Shown: positions 31,546 through 43,809, counted from the first letter of the stretch. The stretch: DNA of 64,000 nt from Volvox africanus (GCA_030268105.1 BSDZ01000078.1:2841001-2905000); one strand, 5' to 3'. Numbers and translations are program-made. The notes: generated by a model from the sequence alone, not told the origin.

Positions 31546-34500
31546 TCAGCCTATCAGCCTACCGCCTGGCACCACCTGGCCCAACGGCAAACCGCCTGGC
31601 ACCACCTGGCCCAACGGCAAACTGCCTTGTCCAATCTGGATTTCCTCCTGTACGAATCGTCCAAGTTGCGTACCCGTACCGCCCTGCACGACCTGCCCCA
31701 GCTGCATCGGCAGCTGCCTGCCACCACGGCCCCAACGGGCGCCCTGCTGCTTCGTACCTTGCAGCCCTCCGTGCCCTAGCTTAGGAAGCTTCATTGCGCA
31801 CACGACATAGGCCTGAGCGTTGCACGAAACTGCCGTGACATCACGGATGGCAGCGCCGTACAGTGGACAGAAACCACCTTTTTGTTGCTTGCCGCCGAAC
31901 CAACAATTTATTCCGTTGGCACCACACAACTGATCGAGGGCCTCTGAATGTGAAAAGCGGGGGGAAGCAAGCAAGCGGGGTATGTCCCCATGCGTGCGTG
32001 TTTTGGTACCCAACGATGCTTCGGCGACGAGTCGGGTTTCAAAATCAAAAGGCTCATTTAAAAGATCCTTCATGCATGCAATTGCAAAGTATGGTGTCCG
32101 TACATACGTATGTGCGGCTGGCCTCTACTGCCTACTGCCTGTTAGAAGAAGAACACCCCGTCCTCAACCTTTCCTTCTTTCATTTTTCTCATTTCCTTAT
32201 ACATGTACCGATCATTGCTTGTTAACACCCCCGTTCCAAGCAAGTAAATCATGCATAGCACGTAGCACAGCACAGCAAAACGTTTAAGGCCCAACAAATG
32301 AGTTGGCAAATGAATTAAGCAATAATGCCGCACTCACCGTTGCTCTCCAAGTGTTTCAGCGGCGCCAGCTGGGCACCAATGCCGATGCAAAGGTCCTCGG
32401 CCTGGTTGAAGGTATAGATCTCGGCCGGGTTGAGGGTAAACAGCCAGCCATTGACCATAACTGCAGGGGAAGCGGTGGACAGCATCATTACATTACCGGT
32501 GGGGGGCATTGGTGGTCGTGGTCATGGTGGTGGAGGTGGAGGTGGAGGTGAAGTTGCTGCTGCTGCTAGCTGGGGTTTCCTGCCTGAATGCAGTCGTACG
32601 TAGTGATGGAGAGTGGGGCCAAAGAAAGCCTACGCTATTTGGGAGTGGTGCAAAGGGTTTATTAAAAAGCTATTACACTCATGAGGCATGTACATGGGCG
32701 ACTACTTAGCGCGTGCTGGCTACTGGGCGGCGCGTGACCACATCGAGCCTACCCGCTGGCGGCGCCGCAGGCTTGTTCGGGATAATCACCGGCGGCTGGA
32801 TGATGACCTGTACTGGTGAAGAGGGTGGAGGCTGTCGGGGCTTCTTTGGGTGGCGAGGGGGCTTAGGAGGCGATGGGGGGACAGGGGCGGCTGGAGGGGA
32901 TGGCGGCGGCGGAGGCGGCGGGGGCGGAGGTGGAGGAGGTGGGGGTGGCGGTGGCGAAGGAGGGGGAGGTGGTGGCGGTAGGGGTGATGGCGGCGATGGC
33001 GGCGGTGGTGGAGGAGGAGGCGGAGGAGGCGGTGGTGAAGGGGGCAGTGGTGGCGGTGGAGGTGGGTGCGGCGGCGGTGGTGGAGGCGGTGGTGGAGGCG
33101 GAGGAGAAGGTGGAGGAGGGGGTGGAGGAGGGGGCGGGGGAGCTGGCGGCGGGGGCGGAGGAGGTGGGGGAGGTTGAGGAGGTGGCGAAGGCGGGGGTGG
33201 CGATGGTGGGGGTGGGGGTGATGGTGGCGGTGGTGGGGGTGGAGGTGGAGGTGGTGGGGGAGGTAGTGGAGGCGGTGGGCTAGGGGGGGGAGGTGGCGGT
33301 GGCGGTGGCGGTGGTGGAGGCGGCTGTGGTGGGGGAGGCGATGGAGGTGGTGAGGGCGGGGGGGGCGGTGGTGGTGGTGGTGGTGGTGGTGGGGAAGGAG
33401 GCGGCGGCCTTGCTGGTGGTGGTGGGGGCCGAAAACGCATCTTTCGTGGCTTCTTCGGGTATTCCTCAACCATGGGCTTTTGTAGATGCATCTCCACGCC
33501 CGGCTTCTGCTGCACAGGCGTCTCCACGCCCGGCTTCTGCTGCACAGGCCTCTCCACGCCCGGCTTCTGCTGCACAGGCCTCTCTACGCCCGGCCTCTGC
33601 TGCACAGGCGTCTCCACGCCCGGCCTCTGCTGCACAGGCGTCTCCACGCCCGGCCTCTGCTGCACAGGCGTCTCCACGCCCGGCCTCTGCTGCACAGGCG
33701 TCTCCACGCCCGGCCTCTGCTGCACAGGCGTCTCCACGCCCGGCCTCTGCTGCACAGGCGTCTCCACGCCCGGCCTCTGCTGCACAGGCCTCTCCACGCC
33801 CGGCCTCTGCTGCACAGGCCTCTCCACGCCCGGCCTCTGCTGCACAGGCCTCTCCACGCCCGGCCTCTGCTGCACAGGCCTCTCCACGCCCGGCCTCTGC
33901 TGCACAGGCCTCTCCACGCCCGGCCTCTGCTGCACAGGCCTCTCCACGCCCGGCCTCTGCTGCACAGGCCTCTCCACGCCCGGCCTCTGCTGCACAGGCC
34001 TCTCCACGCCCGGCCTCTGCTGCACAGGCCTCTCCACGCCCGGCCTCTGCTGCACAGGCCTCTCCACGCCCGGCCTCTGCTGCACAGGCCTCTCTACGCC
34101 CGGCCTCTGCTGCACAGGCCTCTCTACGCCCGGCCTCTGCTGCACAGGCGTGTCCACGCCCGGCCTCTGCTGCACAGGCGTCTCCACGCCCGGCCTCTGC
34201 TGCACAGGCGTCTCCACGCCCGGCCTCTGCTGCACAGGCGTGTCCACGCCCGGCCTCTGCTGCACAGGCGTGTCCACGCCCGGCCTCTGCTGCACAGGCG
34301 TGTCCACGCCCGGCCTCTGCTGCACAGGCGTCCCCACGCCCGGCCTCTGCTGCACAGGCGTCCCCACGCCCGGCTTCTGCTGCACAGGCGTCTCCACGCC
34401 CGGCTTCTGCTGCACAGGCATCTCCACGACCGGCCTCTGCTGCACAGGCGTGTCCACGCCCGGCCTCTGCTGCACAGGCATCTCCACGACCGGCCTCTGC

Positions 34501-35525
34501 TGCACAGGCCTCTCCACGCCCGGCCTCTGCTGCACAGGCGTGTCCACGCCCGGCTTCTGGTGCACAGGCGTCTCCACGCCCGGCCTCTGCTGCACAGGCA
34601 TCTCCACGGCCGGCTTCTGCTGCACAGGCATCTCCACGGCTGGCTTACAAGGAAAGTAGGTTTTTACCTCGGCGCACTGCGGCCGACATAGAGTGGGAAA
34701 CGGTTTATTTATAAAAAAACCAACAAAGGCGTGAGGGCGAACGTATCCGTACATGCAGAGATCAAGGGTTCCAAGCAGAGGTTGCACCCTACAACTACTG
34801 CAAGAAATATTACAGAGAAGCGGTGTGCAAATAAACTACCTAAGTTGTGAGATCAAAATCCCATCATTCCATTGCTATTATAGAAGATCAATAAAATGAT
34901 GCATGCATTCCACATGAGGGGGAAGTCTGATGGATTGGCGCTGCTGCAGGGTTAGGGCATGCTGCCGGACAAACGGCCCGACGGCTCGATAATCAATTCT
35001 ATCTGAACCGTCGCAAAATGGACACAGCAAAACATTGACGGTATCGTTTTAGTTCGGTGCCGTACCACACCCACTTACCTCGGCATGACAACTTGTCTTG
35101 TACTGCTTGCCGTACTTGTCACAGACGTGTTCCTCCCGCAACAAATCACACACGTGTGTATTACACCAAGCTTGAACACCTGCTGGGCGGGAAAGGACGC
35201 AGCGAACCGTGAACTATCCATCCATCCATCCATCCATCCATCCATCCATCCATCCATCTACATAGCGACCATCACAGTATAACCCGCAGCATGTGTGCCG
35301 CTCCGTGTATCGCCACGTTCTGGCGTTGCTTGGGTGGCGTTTCCGTTTTTTCACGTACGCAGCAGTTCACCATCTAGCCACCGACCAACCGCCTCGCTAC
35401 CACCACTGACCCGTCGGTCCCCACGTCGCCAGCAGCAGCACCGCCAGCAGCGCCGCCAGTGACGTACTGCCGCTCCAGGGGAGGGATCTGCCTCCCCCTC
35501 CCCTGTGTTGGCGGCGGGACATCAT
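31546..35525 (-). CDS. Kazal-HRGP-lectin-like secreted protein, cluster gene 1
   Basis: Predicted extracellular-matrix glycoprotein of 886 aa, family not recognised by name. Exons: 35525-35411, 35179-35079, 34676-32753, 32460-32338, 31943-31546 (phases 1,0,1,1). Exon 1 gives a basic n-region and hydrophobic signal core. Exons 2-3 encode a six-cysteine Kazal-like domain (C-x4-C-x8-C-x10-C-x3-C-x8-C, with [11 protein letters not shown] matching the Kazal G..Y...C pattern). Its predicted P1 residue is Leu. Exon 3 continues with about 38 decapeptides ([10 protein letters not shown] type) and then a Pro/Ser shaft of some 240 residues. Exons 4-5 encode a domain like a C-type lectin: [33 protein letters not shown] and [11 protein letters not shown]. 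The tail repeats [10 protein letters not shown] and ends GGRLIG. The decapeptide block is unique to this copy. Kazal assignment is good; the lectin-like call is moderate, with no EPN or QPD sugar motif visible. Confidence 0.85.
31561..31622. repeat. Tandem 30 bp duplication in the tail of cluster gene 1
   Basis: Two adjacent near-identical 30-base units (accgcctggcaccacctggc and following) encode the doubled [10 protein letters not shown] near the C-terminus. The repeat length keeps the frame. Confidence 0.85.
33490..34650 (-). repeat. 30 bp coding minisatellite, about 38 copies
   Basis: The block consists of direct repeats of a 30-base unit (plus strand tgcacaggcctctccacgcc and the 10 bases after it) with no spacers. 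On the minus strand each unit encodes one decapeptide of the type [10 protein letters not shown]. Variation is concentrated at the residue before PVQQ (R, T or M) and at the D/E/G position. The central units are nearly identical and the edge units more diverged, as expected from unequal exchange. Confidence 0.95.
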
Positions 35526-35888
35526 GGTGATGTGGACAGAAGCGGGCTGGCACAGCTAGCTGACAGGCCTTAGCTAGCTGGGCAGCGCACGATAGGCACG
35601 GGACCCACGGGACGGTTCGTGGACACTCAGCGCCTGCTGGTAATTACTTGAGCGGACGTTTCCTCCTGCTGCTGAAGCTGATGAGAGTCTGCTGGCTGGG
35701 CTGAGAGCTGATGTTGCACGATGGGGCTGTGGACGACCGGCTAAATAGGCAGGGCCTCGGGTGCAGCAGGGCAGTTAGCTGACGCACGAGCAACTAACTA
35801 CCGTAACGAGCTTCACTTAACATGAAAAGCGAGTGCAACCGATTAACTAACACTCCGCCGCGTCGCACATTCCAAGGGTCACCAACTG
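35526..35888 (-). promoter_or_regulatory. Shared promoter/5' UTR block, cluster gene 1
   Basis: This stretch of roughly 360 bases is almost identical to the sequence upstream of cluster genes 2 and 4, ending in cttggaatgtgcgacgcggc-type sequence on the distal side. A TATA-like ctatttag (minus strand; ctaaatagg at 35741-35749 on plus) lies 216 bases before the ATG, exactly as in the other two copies. Its role as promoter is inferred from position and conservation. Confidence 0.6.
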
Positions 35889-36340
35889 ACAGCCTATCCG
35901 TTGGTTTATAGCGTCTTTCATTCGCACCTTCCTGGACAGGCGGATCTATAATTTGGGTGATTAAAGCACAGGGTTCGTTGCTGGCATCCTAGCAACCCGG
36001 GGGAACAAAGCATGGGCCACGTAGCTGGAGCCCGTGCCAACTTTGTACCTACATATTTATGCGATTAAAACGATTAACGTTACAATATACATTTCTCGCT
36101 CGGCACGTCTGTATGCCAGCGTACAAGCAAGCAACGCACATAATCATTATCGGCCGGCGCTCGCACGGGGTGCGGCACGATCCCGCTGGCCATGCATCAT
36201 GCATACATACACATATACCCTCTCCGTCTGGGAGCTGGTGGGATTGTCTGATGCTCTGTTCCTTTTGAGCAGCCAGCAGGCTTGAGACTCGTGAGGTTTG
36301 TGTGCCCTTGCTGGCTGAGCGAGGGGAGGTGCGCACGGCC

Positions 36341-36470
36341 GGACGAACAGACTAAGCCGTGTGTATGTTCTCCCGCCCCTGCGCTGTGGTTCGGCCCGGT
36401 GGTCATATGGTCATATGGCCTCCGGTGCTTGTCCTTTCAGGAGGCAAGTCTACCACACACCGTGTAGCAC
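36341..36470. repeat. Dispersed repeat, copy A
   Basis: Starts ggacgaacagactaagc, passes through tgcgctgtggttcggcccgg and cttgtcctttcagg, and ends near gtgtagcacccttt. Related copies lie at 52951-53053 and 53726-53845, and a partial one near 44878-44920. It may be a short non-autonomous element; no terminal repeats were found. Confidence 0.7.
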
Positions 36471-36718
36471 CCTTTCATACATACATACTGTTACTGACGG
36501 TTGGTGTATGTACCATGCACGTGCGCATGCATGCACGCAGTTGTGTGCGTGTGTTGTATCAGCCATCGCAAGCTGGTGGTAGTGATAAGTACCGGCTGAT
36601 AGGAAAGTCAGGACATAGGTACCCTATGCTCAGTACGGCAAGCCACCATAAAGAGCTGCGGTCTCTAAGGAAGAGAATACATGAATACATGTTAAGGAAA
36701 TACACATAATCTACTAAT

Positions 36719-37162
36719 ATGCCCCTGGAGTTCCAGGTTGTACCCCGACCGAGAGCGGGCCAAAGACCTTAACGTTAAGGGCCGGGTGCCCCCATGTCGA
36801 TGGACGGTGACGACCCCAGTTAAAGTGACCTGCGAGCTGACCAGTAGCGGAGTTGATAGGGGGGTACGTCACCCGTGGCCACTAACCTGGCAGTCCCTAC
36901 CTTCCCCGGTTTTTCGGGGCACCCTCATCCAGTCTCCCATGCTGACTTCTCCGAAATCAATGGTTTTCCCAGGTTCAGCACCCACCACCAGCATCCTGCG
37001 GAATCTGCCGAATCAACTAAGGCGTCAACTTCGCTACTGATCAGCTCGCAGGTCACTTTAATTGGGGTCATCACCGTCCAACGACATGGGGGCACCCTGC
37101 CCTTAATTTTAGGGTCTTTGGCCCGTTCTCGGTCGGGGTAGAACCTGAAACTCCAGGGGCAT
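36719..37162. mobile_element. Foldback/MITE-like element with ~135 bp inverted arms
   Basis: The ends atgcccctggag (36719) and ctccaggggcat (37151-37162) are complementary. The left arm (to about 36855) and right arm (from about 37022) are long imperfect inverted repeats flanking a core of about 165 bases. No coding capacity is present. I could not define a target-site duplication. Confidence 0.75.
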
Positions 37163-37673
37163 GTTAGTCGTGCCATAACAGTCGTGCCTGAACACCCGTG
37201 TACGTATTGAAACATGGTGTAAGAAGGAGCTCGCACATTAACATCAGGATTAAACATCGTTAGTATTATGATACTACAATCATCCGCCTTTTAGCAGGGA
37301 GCGTCCCGCACCCAAGCCGGATAGTCTCAAGATGTGCCATTTTTGCAAGTATCAACTCTCACGCGGAGAATTCAAAGCTTATACGAGCCGATCACATCCA
37401 AATGGAAGCTGGATTAGAATTCGCACGCATTGTCTCGATATCAATATGTTCTATTATGTCCAAGAGAGTGCTCACAAATCGTTGCAATTTCAACAACTTC
37501 ATCATAAAAATAATAGTGCATTTTGTGCCGCTCCTATTGCCATTTGGTTGGGTATGCCTATCTTAAGGGGTGATAAGCCCGAATTCCACACCGTCGCATC
37601 TCTGTTATATCCGCCTAAGCAAAGCCCCAATCGGAAAATGACCAAACAAGGTCTATCCTGGATACTGCCCATT

Positions 37674-38538
37674 GACACCCCAGGATACTACACACACATA
37701 CAAAGGCAGGTTACTTGGTGCACACGCTACGTGCAGTATATCTGCGTTTATTTTCCGGCATCCCTATCTGTGCTAAATGCCCTGCTGGCGCTGCGCGCGT
37801 CAGGGTTACGAGCCGCAGCCCAGGCCCCCATTCAAGCAAATGTAGGGTCGCTGTTTAAAGCACGACACAACGGTAGATGTAGTTATGTTTTCATTGTTCG
37901 CCTGCCTTAAACAGGTCTGAAGTTAACTCAAAAATCGTCGTACCTGGCAGCACGCGCTATTGCACCCTATGTTACGGTGGTGCGTGATGCTATAACTGAC
38001 CTAAGATCCCTAGATCGACCTCAGATCAGCGCACACAGCTTCACGTATACACGACAGGATATCTTTGGATTCCGCCTGCCCTATGGTGGATGCCCTGGCT
38101 GTCCCTACGTCAGGGTTACGACCCGCCGCCCACAATGAAGAAAATGGACGGTAGTGCCACATCTATCTGGTGCAAGCAAGGCGCAAGCAGACACACGGTG
38201 TAGACACCAAGGATGTTCACTGTAGGGCGGGGAGGATTGGACGGGACAACTCACCCTCCGTATCAACCAACCCTGCTATTGCACCCTAGTGACTATACTG
38301 AGCCAGGGAGTTGGTTAACCAAGGGTTCTGACCTTCGTGATGATATAGTACCGTAACATAATGTACCGATTTTAGATGCTGGGCTGGAGCATGCCTGTTT
38401 CAATTCCCTGCATTATTATTACCTATCAAGCTAGGGGTGGATATGTATGTATGAATGTTTATAAAGAATGGATTGTATGCAGGTGCTATAATAATATGAT
38501 AAGTATTAAGGGTACAACATGTAGTATCCTGGGGTGTC
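37674..38538. mobile_element. Candidate element bounded by perfect 18 bp inverted repeats
   Basis: The sequence gacaccccaggatactac at 37674-37691 is the exact reverse complement of gtagtatcctggggtgtc at 38521-38538. The right-hand motif with its flank recurs at 51628-51727 and, shorter, at 60912-60930. A related stem-loop (tatcctgg ... ccagga) recurs at 55198-55232. No flanking target duplication is visible, so the element boundaries are tentative. Confidence 0.4.
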
Positions 38539-39631
38539 TACGGGTATCGGGACTTCCTATTGGGCCTATGCCTCTACAGGCGGATATAACAGAGATACAG
38601 TTCTATCATGTTCTAAGGAAGAGCGCGCGAGTTAACGTCAGGATTAGACATTCTGATCATTATCGTGATATTACAGATACAACACGTACGCATGCCAAGC
38701 ACGTGTATGTACGAATGATGGAGGCAGGGGGTCGGGGGAGAGGTTATCGTCAGCCTACCTTGCTTGGTCCATCTGTTACGAAATACATGACAGGCAGGCC
38801 ATCAAGCGCACATCAAATACCACATCATACATGTCCGTCCTATCTGTCTATCCGGACTCCATTGTCATCCAGGGGTGGACTCTTTGCAGCATGCTGATAT
38901 ACACATCCTTGACCCCTGACCCCTACGTAACCCAATCCCTCCACATTTGTGTGCCTGTTTGGTATGTAACAGTAACAATGATAACATCTTTCACAGCTCA
39001 GACATACAGCACCAGACAACACCAACAGCCTCGCTTTTTACACGCAACGTTCATATTACGTACCGACGTACCGACGACACATAGAATCACCGACGTCATT
39101 ATAAATATTTAATAATATTTCCATCACAGCAAGGGGGAGGGGGATCTGTCCGTAATATATGCAATCATCTTGCCAAACAATCAAACACGGCGATTCTTCT
39201 ACCTACTGATGACTTTTTATAACCTGCCACTACATCTCGAGCCAGGCAGTGGATAGTCCCCAGGGCGGTGGGACATACATACAAAACTACTGTGTTGTCC
39301 TGGCCTGCAAGTGAGATCACATATATCTCGAGAGAATCGTACATACGGCAGAACCCCTATCTATCAATGTAATAATTAGTGTTGCTGTGTGTGCCCAGCT
39401 TTTGCTACTATGGAATCACGGGACATGCACCGCCGGGCGGGAAAGGTGACCGAGCATGCATAATGAAGAGGGTATAGCCACGCACTGCTGCATGCTGGAT
39501 GCATGAAAAACACAACCAACGACGGCCTTGAATTCCTTGCTTGCTTCTGGGGACGACGTGGGGAGCCAACAGCAATACGGAATCATAGGAGCTGGGATCA
39601 TATCCTCATTGTCCATTGTTATCGCTTATCA

Positions 39632-42600
39632 TCAGCCCAGCCGTGCTCCAAGGGGCATCACCTGGGCCAGCTGTTGCTGCAGCTGCTGAGCCTGCTGTCC
39701 CAGCCCCATCTGCTGGGCCAGCTGCCCCATCTGCTGCTGCAACTGCTGAACCTGCTGCCCCATCTGCAGCTGCAACTGCTGAGCGAATGGCCCCATTTGC
39801 TGCTGCTGCCCCAGCTGCTGAGCAGACTGTCCGAGCCCCTGCTGCTGCATCAGTTGTTGAAGAGCCGTCTGCTGTTGCTGCTGATTCTGTTTCTGTGGGT
39901 TCCATTGCTTCTGCTGCTTTCCGCGCGACTGCTGTGCCTGTTGCCACAGATGCTCTGCTTGCTGTCCCAATGCCTGCTGGCCCCACTGCTGTTGGGCCAG
40001 CTGCCCCAGCCCCAGCTGTTGGGCCTGCTGTTGCAATTGCTGAATCTGCTGCCAAACCTGCTGTGCTTGCTGTCCCAACTGTTGGGCCAGCTGCCCCAAC
40101 CCCAGCTGTTGGGCCTGCTGCTGCAGTTGCTGAATCTGCTGCCACAACTGCTGAGCCTGTTGTCCGAGGCCCAGCTGCTGGGCCAGCTGGCCCATTTGCT
40201 GCTGCCCCAGCTGCTGAGCCAACTGTCCTCCGAGGCCCTGCTGCTGCTGCGACAGCTGCAGGACCAGTTGCTGCAGCGCTTGTTGCTGCTGAGCCTGTTT
40301 CTGCGGCTTCTGGTTCCCTCGTTGCTGTTGCTGAATTTGCTGCCACAGCGTCTGTTGCTGCTGGACTTGCTGCTGTTGCTGTTGCTGTTGCAGCAGCTGC
40401 TGCTGCGGTCCCCAAAACAACTGCTGGGCTTGCTGCCACAGTGTCTGCTGTAACTGGGCTTGCTGTTGTTGATCCAGCTGCTGGCTCTGCTGTTGCTGCC
40501 CCTGCCCCTGTGGGCCTTGCTGCTGCCCAAAGAAGCCCTCCAGCTGCTGCCCGAGCTGCTGCTCCAACAGTCCCAATTGCTGCATCTGCTGCTGCTGCTC
40601 CTGATGTTGCTGCTGGCCGAGTGCCTGCTCAGCCAGAACCGTTGCAATTTGGGTTGTTGCATGTTTCGGTAGTTTCATGGCACAGACGGCGTAGGCCTGT
40701 GCCGTGCACAATGATGCAGTGACTCCCTGGGATGAGTAGCTGTACATCGGGCACAAACCACCGTTCTGTGGCTTGTTTTTGACGCCGTACCAACAATTCT
40801 TCCCATTGCGTCCGCACAAGTTGCTGAGGGCCTCTGCGGTTACGTATGGGCGGGATCAAACGTGGGCACGCGTGGCGCGCGCGACGCCGAGGGATATGAC
40901 ATGCATGCCATGCGCTGTAGTGGTCGTAAACGTACGGCAACACACTTTTCTCAAGGTATAACGGTGCAGAAGCACCAAATCACCAGCATCTCGAGAGGCC
41001 TTTGCGGCTCTCCACTACATACGTGCGCCATGCCATACGCAATGCGATACCATACCACATGGCATGACATGCAGGCGTGCATGAAATCGTGTGGCTAGCT
41101 GCTGGTTTCTTGTATGTTGAGACTTTGCATGTTAAATTATTCAAAGCAGCCGCGCGCGCTACATGCATCCATACATATATAAAAATATACAACCATTGCT
41201 GATAACAAGTTGCAATGCGTGCAGCACCAGCAACAAACAGCATCAGGCCAGACTGCATCTTAGCTTGCGTGTTATGCTACTGCTGAGGGCCGACGAATCA
41301 TTTTAAGACATATATACATGCAACATACAAACACGCAGCAGTAGCCTATATCTGCTGCTGCTGCTGCTGCTGCTGCATGATTTGCACGGTACATAATTGT
41401 AAGCAAGTAAGGCCTGATGAAGATTTAGCGCTGAAGCCCTCACCATTGCTCGCCGTATGTATCAGCGGGGCCAACTCTGCGTTGCCACTAGTGGCGCAGA
41501 AGCCCTGGGCTTGGTTGTAGTTGTAGAGGGCTGTGGTCTCCAGGACGTAGAGCCAACCATTCACCACCACTGCAAATTCAGTATATTAAGAATATTCAGT
41601 ATATCATATTTATTTGGTTTATGCCCCGACACAAATAAGGCGATTATGTGTGTGTGTGTGTGTGTGTGTGTGGATACATGGTGGTGAATCGTAGAGGGGG
41701 ATGGAGGCAGAGGGAGAACTACATGCGGCAGGTAAGAGGCACGACGACGGTGCTCCACATGCAATAATGAATTCAACGACGGATGGCCTGAGAACGAAGA
41801 CGAAGACGAAGCAGGATGCCCCCCCCTTACTGTCCACGTTCATGCATGTGCATGACCTACCCGCCTGGGGGCTCGACTGCTGCGGCTTGTTTGCCACGAT
41901 GATAGGAGTGGGAGTGACGACCGGTACTGGCGCCAGGACTACCGGCTTTGGCTGCTTCGGATGGCGAGGGGGCCGAGGAGGTGGGGGAGGTCTGGGCTGT
42001 GAAGGCTGTGGCGGCGGAGGCGGGGGTGGCAGGGGTGGCGGTGGAGGCAACGGGGATGGAGGTGGCGATGATGGTGGTGGTGGCAGCGGGGGATGAGGGG
42101 GGGCTGGTGAAGGGGGAGGGGGTAGGGGCGGAGGAGGAGGAGGGGGAGGGGGTGGGGACGGTGGTGGCGGCGGTGGTGGAGGAGGCGGAGGAGAAGGTGG
42201 CGGAGGAGGCGGAGGAGGAGGTGGGGGTGGTGGGGGTGGTAGAGGTGGCGGGGGTGGCGGAGGAGAAGGAGGCGGTGGAGATGGGGGGGATGCTGGTGGA
42301 GGTGGAGGCGGTGGTGGGGGTGGACTCGGTGGGGGTGGCGGTGATGGCGGTGGTGGTGGAGGTGGCGGTGGCGGAGGTGGCGGTGGTGGCAGTGGAGGCG
42401 GCGGTGGGGGTGGTGGAGGTGTTGGTGGCGGCGGCGGCGGCGGAGGTGGTGGCGGCGTCGGTGGAGGAGGCGGCGATGGTGGGGGCGGCGTCGGCGGCGG
42501 TGGTGGTGGCGGCGGTGGCGGAGGTGCTGGAGGAGGCGGCGGAGGTGGTGGCGGAGGTGGTGGTGGAGGAGGAGGTGGTGGTGGTGGCGGCGTAGGCGGA

Positions 42601-43809
42601 GGTGGCGGCAATGGTGGAGGTGGCGCCGGCGGCGGTGGTGGTGGCGGAGGTGGCGGAGGTGTTGGAGGAGGCGGCGGAGGTGGTGGCGGAGGTGGTGGGG
42701 GTGGAGGTGGTGGTTCCGGCGGTGGAGGAGGTGGCGGAGGTGGGGGAGATGGAGATGGGCTTGGAGGGGATGGCGGCGGTGGAGATGGCGGGGGTGGAGG
42801 GGGGGGAGGTGGTGGTGGAGGCGGAGGCGAAGGCGGTATAGGCGGTGGAGGTGGCGGCGGTGGTGGTGGTGGAGACGGTGGTACTGGTGGCGGCGGTGGC
42901 GGTGGCGGTGGAGGAGGAGGCGGTGGATTGGGCGGGGGCGGAGGAGGTGGGGGCGTAGGTGGTGGGGGTGGCGGTGGAGGAGGCGGAGGCGGCGGTGGTG
43001 GGGGTGATGGTGACGGTGGCGGTGGAGGGGGAGGCGGTGACGGTGGCGGGGGAAATGGGGGCGGTGGCGGAGGTGGTGGCGGTGGCGGAGGTGGGGGTGG
43101 TGGGGGGCCCGGGGGCGGCGATGGAGGGGGCGGAGGTGGGGGCGGGGGGGGAAGTGGAGGCGGCGGCGGAGGTGGTGGGGGCGGTGGCGGCGGTGGAGGT
43201 GACGGCTTCATTGGCGGAGGCGGCGGGTGTTCCTTGTTATACTTGCATGGGTAGTACTCCATCACATTAGCGCACTGCAGTAGATCCGGGTACGGCGGTG
43301 TTGTTGGAGCCAGGTGCAATGCAGGCGGGATGGGGCAGGACCAGGTGCATGGGGCATGGGGAGGCAGGGTGGCAGGTTCATCCATCCTGAAGCGCAAAGT
43401 ACGGACCTGCTCTACCTTCCACCAACCGCTACCCCCTACCCTTTACCGTACGTACATACCTCCGCATGGCAGCTGGTCTTGTACAACTTGCCGTACTTGT
43501 CGCAGACGGGCCTCTCAGGCAGCTTGTCACACACATCACACCACGCATGGGCACCTGCGGGTGGACATGAGGCAGGCGATCACAAAATAAAGCCTCTCTC
43601 TCAGTTTCCGTCGTCGCTTGCGAGGAGTCAATGTACGCGCGTCATTCGCTCCATCCCCGCCTATCTACCCAGCACCCCCCTTCCCACCACTGACCCGTCG
43701 GTCCCCACGTCGCCAGCAGCAGCACCGCCAGCAGCGCCGCCAGTGACGTACTGCCGCTCCAGGGGAGGGATCTGCCTCCCCCTCCCCTGTGTTGGCGGCG
43801 GGACATCAT
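39632..43809 (-). CDS. Kazal-HRGP-lectin-like secreted protein, cluster gene 2
   Basis: Predicted extracellular-matrix glycoprotein of 983 aa. Exons: 43809-43695, 43554-43460, 43274-41861, 41569-41444, 40833-39632 (phases 1,0,1,1). Exon 1 encodes [12 protein letters not shown] followed by a hydrophobic signal core. The Kazal-like head spans exons 2-3 (C-x2-C-x8-C-x10-C-x3-C-x8-C) with predicted P1 Lys after the second cysteine. The shaft is about 460 residues, nearly pure proline with scattered Ser/Thr, ending in a Lys/Pro/Val linker. The lectin-like part reads NGWLYVLETTALYNYNQAQ, ELAPL, then LCGRNGKNCWYG, GLCPMYS and [11 protein letters not shown]. The tail is the longest of the four: over 300 Gln/Leu-rich residues with repeats like QQAQQLGLGQLAQQ, likely helical or coiled-coil, ending MPLGARLG. 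Exons 1-2, introns 1-2 and the start of exon 3 are almost identical to gene 4. Intron 4 (610 bases) contains a CTG run at 41350-41375. Confidence 0.87.
41650..41672. repeat. (TG)n microsatellite
   Basis: About eleven TG units lie in intron 3 of cluster gene 2 (41570-41860). Confidence 0.9.

Larger units (their letters stand above)
35889..39631. other. Repeat-rich spacer between cluster genes 1 and 2
   Basis: No conserved gene is visible. The spacer holds one copy of a dispersed repeat (36341-36470), a 444 bp foldback element (36719-37162) and a segment bounded by 18 bp inverted repeats (37674-38538). Two open frames here (37332-37910 and 38376-38897, plus strand) match no family I know and are probably decayed transposon sequence. 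The left side also holds the distal promoter of gene 1, and the right end the 3' UTR of gene 2 (minus-strand tgtaa at 39042-39038). Confidence 0.45.

Noticed and set aside
33490..34650. CRISPR-like array of 30 bp repeats
   Set aside because: The repeats are directly adjacent with no spacers, keep a coding frame, and lie inside an exon of a nuclear gene.
33293..34714. Long plus-strand frames (about 400-470 aa) of [10 protein letters not shown] or STPGLCCTG type
   Set aside because: They are shadows of the 30 bp minisatellite on the strand opposite cluster gene 1. The minus frame alone joins the Kazal and lectin-like exons.
37332..37910. 192 aa plus-strand open frame
   Set aside because: It overlaps the end of the candidate transposon and shows no recognisable motif or codon bias, so a gene call is not supported.
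38376..38897. 173 aa plus-strand open frame
   Set aside because: It spans the repeat at 38521 that recurs at 51628, so it is probably transposon debris. No family resemblance was seen.
39503..40722. Poly-leucine and poly-alanine plus-strand frames
   Set aside because: They are antisense readings of the CAG-rich tail exon of cluster gene 2.
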